From Ectocarpus siliculosus (taxonomy: Eukaryota; Sar; Phaeophyceae; Ectocarpales; Ectocarpaceae), in NCBI GenBank assembly GCA_000310025.1, contig FN649741.1:6814881-6878880 (forward strand): a DNA stretch of 64,000 nt, given 5' to 3'. The notes under the pieces were generated by a model. That model was given only the letters and a program-made list of their open reading frames with translations. It was not told the DNA's origin and did not search any database. The translations under genes were made by a program, and so were the position numbers. This document shows, piece after piece, positions 1 to 16,122 of the stretch (position 1 is its first letter; each line of letters begins with the position of its first letter).

Positions 1-308
1 TGGTCACCCGCCCAATTCTATGTGGGCACACGCACATTGGAGGCCGGCCAATTTTTGTTTCCTACAGCAGCTGTAGAGGACCAAACAAGAACAGCAGCAG
101 TCGTCGCATTACTGTTTTTTTGCGCTGGTCTGCCTGCTGCTGTGTGCGCTCAACAATGCCTCACCCTTGCCGCAGAACATGACACAACACACCCCTGTGC
201 CGTGCTCCAGCAGCCATGTACAACAGCAAGCAAATGCGCCCATCGAAGAACCAGACAACGCCAGACACACAAGACACAAACGCAGTAGATACGGACGGAC
301 GCGCTCAC

Positions 309-1018
309 CAATCACCGGCCGCGCTTGATACGATCCCCAGCTCGCGGCTGATGGTTCCCGACATGACCGACCACGCCCAGGGGGAGCCGATACACATGTG
401 CGTCAAGAACGCCGGAGCGACCATCGCCCAGCGATTTGTGAAGCTCGGCGAAGCCTGCAGAGCAAGCGTCGAGAGACAAAGCACCGAGGCGCGGCAGCGG
501 CGGCGGCGGCGGCCTCCGTGTGTTGCATAGCTGGTTTTGCGAAGTTCTGGTGCTGTGTGTTGCTGAAAACGCAGAAACTGACCCACTGCTGTGTCCCAAT
601 CCGTCCGATCACCATCATGACGCCATCACACTTTTCTCCGTCAAGTCAAGTGCGAAGTAAATGCACTTTCACTGCACGCAATAGGGCTACTAGACAGAAG
701 AAGAAGCAGAGGTTGGAGAGACGGACAACAGCTTACCACGCAGCTCTCCTTGCTCATCAGCTTGCTCAGGAACCCCTTCGCCTCCGGCTCGTCCTTCTTG
801 TCCTCCGTCGACCCCGGCGTCGCCGCCGACATCCATCGCGCCTGGCCAGCAGCGGAGGAGTCGAAAGCACCTCTCTGAGACCTCGGCTGAGGCCGAGCAC
901 CGACCCCTGCGCGTGCGTCAGCAGCAGCAGGGAGGACGGCGCTCGGACATCGTGCCCTAGACCCTGCAACAGCACCACTGCGTAGCAAGGCAGAGCTTCT
1001 TTGCACGCCGCGAAGCAT
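309..1018 (-). CDS. OFA-family (oxalate/formate antiporter-like) MFS transporter, 5' part
   Basis: Two exons are visible: 1018-737 (94 codons, phase 0) and 454-309 (ends in phase 2 at a GTGAGC donor). The first donor is GTAAGC and the acceptor is TCTGCAG. Exon 1 starts MLRGVQRSSALL and is rich in Arg, Ala and Ser with few acids until RWMSAATPG, which looks like an organellar transit peptide; an acidic/lysine linker and FLSKLMSKES follow. Exon 2 encodes NRWAMVAPAFLTHMCIGSPW, then AWSVMSGTISRELG and SSAAGDW. This is the first transmembrane helix signature of OFA transporters (R-W ... H-x-C-I-G-S-x-x-A-W-S-V). Known OFA members exchange small carboxylates such as oxalate and formate; the substrate here is unknown. 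The remaining helices lie left of the window. The organellar location is inferred from composition only. Confidence 0.7.
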
Positions 1019-3107
1019 GCTTGCAGCAGTCTCTCTTGCTTGCTGGGGATGATGTGTCCGGTCGGGTTGTGGGAAGTTGCACGCGATCGGGCACTTTGGA
1101 GGTATACGCGGTTGGTGAAAGGGTACATACATGGCTGCTTCCCTTCCCAGTAGCAGAACCACCGTGCATTCTAACTACTGACACAGAGAGTGTGCAAGTG
1201 CAGTGGCCCCATCCACATCTCTTTAGTCGACTACAGTAGTTCTCGCCCCTTCCCAGAAATTGCTGCACGGTGTCGGTGGTACGGACCCGTCCTTCCCGCT
1301 ATGTCGTTCCGTACTCTACTTGTTGTCCGCGCTTTTGATTTACTGCTTGTTTTTTGGCGTGCCATAATCCACACAAAATGCAAGACGAATCCGAGGAGTC
1401 ACAACATCACGTAGACTAGACAACAGCCAGCCACGTTATTATGCAAGCCATCGCACACGCACCCTAGACCGCTACCGACTTTCATGTAGCTTGGTTGCTT
1501 GCTCCGCGACCTAACAGGCGGCTGTGGGAAAAAAGTCGTATATAGTAAACCAGAGACAGAGAGCAATCAATCCTTGCCCCTGTACAGGTACCAGTCGGTT
1601 TTCGCATGTGGAGATTTAAGGCTTTTGTATGAAAGACTTCTACACTGTAAAGGGTGTGCCATTTGTGCCATTACTCGAAATTTTCGGCAACTAGGCGAGA
1701 AAGCAGCTACCCTGCGCTCGTTGTCCCCCCCGGTTCAGAGATACAGTTGTAAAGGAGGCTTGGGAAGAAAAAAAACAACAAAAAACCATAGGGGATGAAA
1801 GTATTGTCTACATGGACCAACGGTGGACTCGGCGGAGAGATCTGGATTTTCCCGTTCGACAGAAATAAATCCACAAGCAATGAAAAATTCAAGCTCGCTC
1901 AGAAGACCGGCTTCCACTTGAAAAAAACTGGGCAAGGTTCAAACGCGTACGAAAAGAAAAGGGAGCCATGGGCAAATGTGACGGCGTCACGATAGAAACA
2001 ACGCATCACACAACAGCAAAAAAGTACGTCGTTATACCAAAATTCCCCTGTATATCGACAACCTAATTTCAACCGACCACATTCCAGGCTGCGCTTATGC
2101 ACGCCCCATTCCTGTTCAAACAATCCCGGGCCACAACAAAGACAAGGGACAAAATACGATATCGGTACACTTGGCAGTGAACACTTCGGGCATTCCAGCC
2201 TCCCAGCCTACCTCATGGAGGCGAACAAAATCCACCTATCCATAGTCAGTATGAAGGCCGACATACATACGCCGTAACACCTTGAACCCCCCCCAAGCGG
2301 AGCGTCTTTCTACGTAGTCGCTGAAGGCACACACACATGGCCAAGATACAACCTCCACCAACGTCTGGACTTTCTTGAAGTTTCACGAGATAAATAATTC
2401 CAACCGGGGCGAGGGCGGGATCGGCGTAAAAGCACCACGGACGATTGAACCAACCGGCAACCGTTATCCGCAAGACCTGGGGGGTCATCCCGCTGCTGTG
2501 TATGTATGCCAACTTGCTGGAGTGACAACTCCAGGACCGTCGCCGACATCAACACTGTTCCGACGAAAGGAGACAAGCTGGAAGCCTTCCACCAGCACAG
2601 GGGCACTCTCACGCACGTCTTGCACCAGATCGACCGAAGGGAGGTGGCCTGAACGCCTTCCAGCCCCGGGTACGCGCACGCACGTCTTGGGCCAGATTGG
2701 TCCGCTCGGACTGCTGCTGCAAGCCTTTAAATAGATCGGTGCTCCAGGCCCACAGAAAGAAAGCCTGTGCCACCCCCCCCTTTGCCGTGGCATCCGTAAT
2801 TTAATGGACGAAACTACAAGCTCCCCCCCGGCTGACGCGCGCTATTCAGAGAGTCCGGTTGCGCGAAGTGGTGGCGAGGCGGCTCTGCTTGCCACCGAGG
2901 TAGAAGGCAGGTTTCGTGGAGGAAGAGGCGGAAGGTCGTACTACTAGATGTCTCCCGCCAACGGCGTTGAACCCCTTGTTGATGAGCCTTTACAGGTGCA
3001 ACAAAGGGAAGGTTACGGGAAGCGATGCAGTACCCCTTAGTGCGCGCACCCTGGTCTGCGAAAGTCTACGTGGAGGCTCGCTCTGTCGAACTCATAACAC
3101 CAACACC
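1019..3107. other. Intergenic stretch, no supported gene
   Basis: This lies between the start of the OFA-type gene and a SINE, so it includes the OFA promoter. Short open frames occur on both strands, but none has splice support, domain motifs or coherent composition. About 2,610-2,700 holds two partial copies of an ACGCACGTCTTG-containing segment. C-runs occur near 2,290, 2,775 and 2,825. Confidence 0.5.
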
Positions 3108-3398
3108 TTTTTTTTTTTTTGTGCTCACTTTAAATCAGCGCTCTCAGCACTAGTGCCGTTTACTCCAACCCGTGGTCACACAGAACGGCCCCTCTCTACC
3201 CTCCCCTGCTGCGGTACGCTGCCTTCGATTTTTAATGCGAGAAGAGTCCAGCACTCTCAGCGCTATCCACTAGGCCAGGAGCGGAAGCGAGAGAAAAACT
3301 CACTTTGCCAGAAAAGCTCGCTTACGCCGGGATTCGAATCCCTGACCTGACCTCTAGAAGGTTTCGAGGATACCAACTAGGCCACCGGGGCGACCGGC
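3108..3398 (-). mobile_element. tRNA-derived SINE, copy 1
   Basis: Read on the minus strand, this begins with a tRNA-like head, GCCCCGGTGGCCTAGTTGG (box A at about 3,372-3,385). It continues to box B, GGGATTCGAATCCC (3,329-3,342), then a unique body, and ends in a run of A (T at 3,108-3,120 on the plus strand). Length is about 291 bp. A second copy of the same structure lies at 12,464-12,790 with high similarity throughout. A polymerase III promoter plus a 3' poly(A) and dispersed copies is the definition of a tRNA-derived SINE. Target-site duplications are not clear by eye. Confidence 0.8.
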
Positions 3399-3660
3399 TA
3401 AACAGGATAAACACCGCCGCACCATGCCACGCCACGCCCAGAGTTAGACGTGAGCGCAACAGCCCACGACCGCAAAATCGCTTGCGATCGCCGAACCTCG
3501 TCGAAATATCATGCTCCCGAGCGAGTGGAGAACCGAGACAGTACTAGTGCTGTAGTGCACGCACTGCGAGTAATAGCTCGCGACAAGATACGCCCGAGGC
3601 ACGGTGATAGATGGGCAGCAGCAACAACTTGGATGAGTAGAGACATGACACAGATATATC

Positions 3661-9100
<5,440 letters not shown>

Positions 9101-10149
9101 CAAACTCCGCACACAGCTCCACACCTCCAGAGGCGGGGACAGCAGTGGGAGAGGACAGACCGACCTACATAGACAAACCAGGAAAATCGCCCAACCGCCG
9201 CACGACACCTTCGAAGGCCATAGGGATGTTTGAAAACAGAGGGGGGAGTCATGTGTCATCCCCTCTTGCGGTTCGGCGACCGGTTCGGGTCCGCAGGCGG
9301 CGGGTATGTATCACCGTCATATCTGGCAGGTACAACAGCGTATGCGTACCTAGGCTTCGGAAAGCCCACAACGCGACGTCCATGGTATAGCCTAGCCGTT
9401 TGTTCAACGTTGACGTTCACCCTGGCGTGTTCCAAATGTCCCGGAGTGTACCCTGCCACAGGTCACTGCTGTTATCCAGGACTGCTATACCCTGATTTCC
9501 ACCACACGGTTTGGACCTTTGGACCTGGCGATATATGGGCCCATGTTGTCCGCAGTTCCTCCGCAGGAATGCCTTTTTCCCGGTGCTTTACAACTATTTC
9601 TCTGCTATCTCCGATTTGCTTGTTTTGCGGACCATTCGAGTCGATTTTATTTGATGTAATAAGACAGCAGGTAAGGCGGTCCTCAGGGCAACCTGTGACC
9701 ACGGGAATCGACCGGATTACGTGGTACAGCAGTAGTAAAGTAGATCAGTGGCGGACAGTGACAAGTGTACCGGGCAGAGAGGTTGGAACGGTTTGTTCTT
9801 GTGCAAACAACAACAACCGTGTGTACAAAACATCAAACACGTGATGTTATCGCTCTCGAAAAAATTTTTTCACCCATACTTACTTGCTGTTCTGGGCGTT
9901 GACCTACGCTCGCCCCAGCATGCCGACTTGGGTATTGCCAATGACTTTGCGGCCCAAAATGGGCAGAGAAAGAAAGAGATCATCCGCGGGATCACAGCAG
10001 CAGGGAGAAGAAAACGGATAGTCTACAGTACCGTCTGTACAGCCAGAAAATGGTTGTCGAGCGGACCCTCGCCGCCTCCGGGCAGACTGGCACACACACA
10101 CAGACAGATTTTTCCCCGAGCTCGTTGACGCTGTGCGTCTCGGAGAGTT
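9101..10149. other. Divergent intergenic/promoter region
   Basis: This separates the divergently transcribed TRAIP-like gene (minus) and sulfatase gene (plus), so both promoters must lie here. A 204-codon plus-strand open frame (9,230-9,844) lacks any motif, and I do not call it a gene. No TATA-like element could be assigned with confidence. Confidence 0.5.
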
Positions 10150-13100
10150 TTGTGGGTTCAACCACACGACCAACCGCACTGGCAAACCATGAGCTACATG
10201 GCCTTTGGCGAGCGTGATAGGCTGCTCCCTGGTGGGCAGCAGCACCAGAGCAGGCACCGCGGTGGTGACGCGGAGATGGGAGGGTGGAGGTGGTGGCGTC
10301 ACGATGACGAAAAGTTATGCATACAGCAGCAGCAGCAGGGCGACCGCAGCAGGAGGCGCAGGTTGTTACCTGGGTACTGCCAGGCGACGAAGAAGAACGC
10401 GATGGTGTGCGGGGGCTTGCTTATTATCATGTCTGCCATTACCCTGCTCGCTTGTAAGAACCTGGCGCGTCCTCGTCCCTCTTTCCCAGCAGAAGAACCA
10501 GGGACAGAGGGACGAGGTGTTAGCCAAGTCACTGCTTCGGCACGAAGTAACCTGCTTCTCTCGGAGCAGCAGCAGCAGCAGGAGGAGGAGGATAGTGCTA
10601 GCGGGCAACCGCACGTGATATTTATCCTGATCGACGATGTCGGTACGAACGACATGGGCTACCGAAGCACGGATCTTTGGGAGCTGACGCCATTCTTGGA
10701 CTCCCTGGCCTCGAGTGGGGTTGTCCTCGACAACTACTACACGAATCAGCTCTGTACCCCCTCCCGGGTGAGTTTCTCCTTTGTGTACGAGACAACCTTT
10801 GAGAGCGACCAAGTTTGGACTGCTGTACATGTTTGTAGTTGAAACTATCGACGTGTTTGGGGTCAACCACCGGCGGCGTGGTTGGGGTATGTACAGCCCT
10901 GCAGGGATGGACAGCCCCGTTACCTACCAGTCACAAACCTCAAATCACAATTTAGCGGTTCAACGGTTTTGCATTCGGTGCGACTGAAACGTTATTATAT
11001 CCAACCCAAAAGTCGCAATTTGGCAGTTTTACAACCGTGCAAGTATAGAGTTGTCCCGCACGCCTACGCACCTCTCGGAGAGTTTATTGCTTCTCTTGAG
11101 GCTTAGAGCCCACTTCACTCAAGCCCCGCACATGGGGGGCATACCCTGTGCTACTACTGACGACGTTTCGCGCATACTCTGAAATTTTGATGTGCTACAA
11201 CATGTACCCGTTTGGTGTGATCACAAGTGGCTGGGGGTCGCACGAGCGGGCAGTAGCTCGCGCATAGGGTACCCCGACGAACAATGGGTTCCCGCCGCGG
11301 GTCCCCTGTGCTGTACATCAAGAGGGCACGTGGATTCAAATACGTGATGCACCCCCCCCCCCCCATTTTTCAGACGCTTAATTCAGTTTGGTCAAGGCGG
11401 TTATTCTATAGGATTTAGAATCGTTATAATAAAGCCTATATATTCCATAATGTATAGGCTTTAGTGTGGCATTATAAAACCCATACAATGGAGAGGTGAA
11501 TATGACCACACCAAATCCTAGACCTTTCTTCTGTAGCCCCTTTTAGCAGCAGCAGTCAATCAATGTGGTCGGTCCTCCTGCAACAGCAAAGTAAGGGTAT
11601 CAGCAAGCAAGCACCTTGTCTGCTGTTCCCTATAGAGAAGACAGGGTTCACAGCAGCAGCAGCAGCATGTATAGGCTTTACTACACACACTTAATCTACT
11701 ACATGCAATGTACCCACAACACACAGCAGCGGTCTAACCTAACTTCAAGAAGTCAGTAAGAGAGGTGTTAAGGTTTCGAATAGCCATATGCATGCATACT
11801 AAATTTAAATTCTATACAATACAACATATATAGGTTATACTATACCACACTATTTCCTACATATATCTATGTATACGGTATATAACATACCCCCCCCCCC
11901 GCCCCTCCCCCTGATCTGGTCCTTAATCCAGTTTTGGGGTGTGCATCGCGTATTTGAATCCACGTGCCCTCTTGGTGCATTGGAATTAGAGTACCGGGTA
12001 CGGCCCCGAAAATGGCTAGAATAAATGGGTACCTAGGTGTGCAAGACATTCGTCGTACATACACCCTTGACTTACAATGAGTAAGTTACTACAGTAGATA
12101 GGGCGGGGTAATGGACTGCGGGGTAGCCGACTCAGTACCTGGAGAAGGGATTTAGTGTATGTATCTGCGACGCCTTTTTTTGTGCGTTGTGGATCATTTT
12201 GAATTTTGCATCCGGGTCATTAACAAAAAAAAGGTTCCTTCCTGAAACGAACGGCCGTTGGCGTGTGCATACAGCAGTACCGTAGGTGACACAAGATACC
12301 ACACCCCCTGAACCAAATCTCAAACATCGGTTGCTCCACAGCACAAAGAGTGGCGGTGCCGATAATGGTGATGTGGGAACCGTCTCGTCGAGAGCTTTCC
12401 GACAAAGTCTCGCCGGGTGTACGCATCCTCTTTGATGTGGAGTAGTCGAGCTTTACTACTGTATTTCTTTTTTCTTTTTTTTTTTTTTGTTCTTCACTTC
12501 AAATCAGCGCTCACAGCACTAGTGCCGTTTATTCCAACCCGTGGTCACACAGAAGAGCCTCTCTCTACCCTCCCCTCCTGCGGTACTTCGCCTTCAATTT
12601 TTAATGCGAGAAGAGTTCAGCACTCTTTACCTTCTGTGTACACACGAACTAACGCTATCCACTTGGCCAGGAGCGGAAGCGAGATAAAAACTCACTTTGC
12701 AAGAAAAGCTCGCCTACGCCGGGATTCGAACCCCTGACCTGACCTCTAGAAGGTTACGAGGCTACCAACTAGACCACCGGGGCGACCGGCTGTATATAAT
12801 CGGTATAAGGTGTGTGGTATCTGATGTCGAGTATACGGTAGACGTCACACAGACGTTCCCCCACCGATTTGGGTTCTCGGTGGTTTCTCTGCACAGAGTG
12901 GTGCAGCAGCAACTGTAATGCTTGCTCGCTTGTATGCAACGTCATCTGTGGCAGCTGATAGAGGACACGGGGCCATAGGACTCACGGAAGCTGAGGTGGC
13001 GAGAGTCTGCAAAATGCACGCATGCGAGAAAAACCGTCGCAAAAAAATTAAGGTCGTTTTTGGCTCTGACTGGTTTTACTTCCAGGTGAACCCTCCCCAC

Positions 13101-16078
13101 ACACCGAAGCAGCAGCATTGACAATGGCATCCGCCAGGAGCTGTGTGCATGTTTCCCTTCCCCCACTAGTGCTGTCTTGCCCCTCCCAGTGGTGTTGCGT
13201 GTTTAGCTGAGTGCTTCCTCTGTTCGAACTGCGGGACGTCGTTGTGTGTGGGAGATGTCCGAGTTTTGGTCCTCCTTACCTTTGCAACTCCTCGGGGGTC
13301 GGGGTGAGTATCTCCTATGGTTTTGGGTACAAATCCCGGCGAAGCACGGCAATCTGCTGTCTGAGCACGACCAAACCGGTGTGGTGAAGAACGCCCTGTT
13401 TTTCTTGTTCCTCACAAGCCAGCAGATCGTCGATCGGTGCTCTGTAGACCTCGTGCTGGTCGGAAAGGATGGAAAATTCAAGGCGGCCATTGATGGAAAC
13501 TAGGGTCCCTAGTAGATAGAGCATGTTTTTTCCCTCCTCGGACGGAGGGAAAAATACGGTCGCGCTTCGCGCACCGCGGCTCTGTAATACCGAAGCTGTC
13601 CTCGATAAGTTCCCCGCGGTATTGTTACCGTGGTAAAATCACCGTAATTTCCGATTCCCGTGTTGCCGTGACCAATTGGAAGTACATGTACCGTTTCCAT
13701 CAATATCGTTGCCGTGATAAATAAATTTTACTGCTACCGCCCAATTCGTTGCGGAACGAAATTGCATTGCCTCAATGCCGTAACGAACATTTTCTCGCAA
13801 CAACCTCATATCCCGTGCTTTCTCGCTACCGCGGAGTACATTACCGCAATAAAACTCTAAAACCGATTTACCGCGGAGAAAGACCAAGTGGATTACCGCA
13901 GGCGACTGTTGCTTTCGCTGCCTGTCGCAGGTGTTAATTTCTTATTTTTTCAGCGTTGGCTTCCAGTTTTGGTCTGTGGGTGAGGGAGGCGGCGCTTGTT
14001 GTCTGCCCTGTCTTCTGGTCAAGGACGACGCTTTTGCTTGGCGTAGCGCTGGATGTACGCGGTCGTGATGAGGCCGCGAGAGCCTGTCTGCAAACAGTGT
14101 GGAGACGTATCTAGTCTTGTGGCTTGTTCACTGTTTTTCAAGCGAACGCTTTGGTCGACGGGGGGTATGGTCGGTGAATATGTCGCGCACGTTAGGGCGG
14201 CGACAGCACGCCCAAAAGAAGCACTAAAGCAATACAAACAGATCATTACGTAGCGTGGTCTGGTTTGCTGTATAAACCAGACCGCGGCAAAACGCACACA
14301 ATTACCGTGATGGCCAGATGCCGTACATTACCACAATGGTCAGTTACCGCACTAAAATTACCGTGGTGCACGAAAATACTGCACTGTGCCGTGGGGGCCA
14401 GTTACCGCATGGAGTGTGCCGTGATGGCCATTTACTGCTCAAAAGTAAATATGTTGTACCGTGGAGTCTGGTTTGGTTACCGGCAAATCTTAGCGACATG
14501 AAAAATCGGTTCCGAGGACAGCCCTGGTTATGACCCGAAAGACAGATATATCCCAAAGACAGGTGCGCAGCGGAGGCCTCACTCCGACTTTGGCGAGAGG
14601 AAAGGTTGACACAAGACAGAACAGAATATTATAAACCCCGTCGGCTTCAATACCCCGACTCTACCCATAGCACCGCAAGAGACCATCAATTCGACCGTTG
14701 ATTGGAAAAAATGAAAAGTTCCCTACCAACTTGACAAGGCCGTATGCACTTCTTGGCGCACGCCCACCGTTCTTTTTTGTTTTCGAGGTGAAGGATTCAC
14801 TATCGCCCCAGCTGCTGTACTTCTGTATGTACGTATGCATGAATACTCTTCACGCCACCACATACGCTGGGAGAAACGAAATTCAGAAGTATAAAGATAG
14901 AATGAAGAACTTGGCCTGATCAACAGGTGGTCAGTTGAGAATGCTACAGCACTCAAGGCTCAAGACGGTGATGTCGCTTTTTGGAAACACCCACAGTGGA
15001 AACAAGAATCGAGCCTCGTGCATTGAGTTTTTGCTTTTCATCGTCGACCCTTGTTCTTGGTTTTGATACCCCATCAGGCGTCGCTGATGACCGGCCGCGA
15101 CAGCTTCCGCACCGGGATGCAACACGGCATTGTCGACTACTCTGCTCCGTGGGGTCTGCCCTTCGAAGAAGTGACCCTTGCCGACAGGTTTAAGGCCGCT
15201 GGGTACTCCACTCACATGGTGAGGCATGTTGATCACAAAAGAGGGTGCGGGGAGGGAGGTGCCGTGATACCGTTGTAGGACATTTGGGATCTCTCTATAC
15301 ATCTATGTCTACAGTATATATCTCTTTCGCCCCTCTTCCCGCGTGAACAAAAATTGTCTCGAAAGCCTGTGTAGCGTTGACCGCGTTCTAGACTGTTCGT
15401 GTAGATATTTGCCTGTTTGACATCATCGCTAATTTATTCGTACATCTATTCTGCTATGCGGGTAATATTCTTGTTGTAACCGTGCCGCTGGCATCGGCAG
15501 AAGGCAACAGACCCTTCTCAACTCCCGCCGCCTGGTTTTCAACTCAATAGAGGCCGTGCGAGGCCGGCGGCTGGTGGCCATGCACCCGTACTTAGGTTAA
15601 GCTTCTTAGACCTCCCATATGTAGCTCCTCTACTGCATCCACTCTCTGGGGGGGTTATGAGGGTGATGAGATGGCTTGTTCTGTGGGTGCAACCAAGCGG
15701 GTGGGGCCTTCTTTGATCTCCATCATCAGCATGCGTAGCATCAACCATCGCATCCTTGGGCCAACTCTGTTCCCGGCCGAGCCAACTCCCGACCTGCGCG
15801 TGTGCTCCTTCCTCAGCATGAAATTTTCGTGGGCTCCTATATTCTCCATCTTCTGTTGACTTTCTGGTTCCCTCCCTTCCCCCTCATCTTGTAGAATCAC
15901 GACAGGGGCGCGAGGGGATCTGTGCTTCGGCTTGTCCAACATGGGAGACAACATCGGCTGTAGGTCACCGAGCGGAGCAAGGCTACAGGAAAGGGCTTGT
16001 CTTGTTCGTACCTCTCTGTCCCTCGAGCGCCCTCGTCACATCCCACCCCCCATCCCACCGACTGAAATTTGTCTCTCC

Positions 16079-16122
<44 letters not shown>

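Noticed and set aside
216-530. Plus-strand frame at the left edge
   Set aside because: It is the antisense shadow of OFA exon 2, which has splice and family support.
9230-9844. 204-codon plus-strand open frame between TRAIP-like and sulfatase genes
   Set aside because: No domain, signal or splice support, and codon composition is like the surrounding non-coding DNA.
13525-13553. Hairpin as a rho-independent terminator
   Set aside because: The organism is eukaryotic, the hairpin lies in an intron, and it is part of a dispersed repeat.
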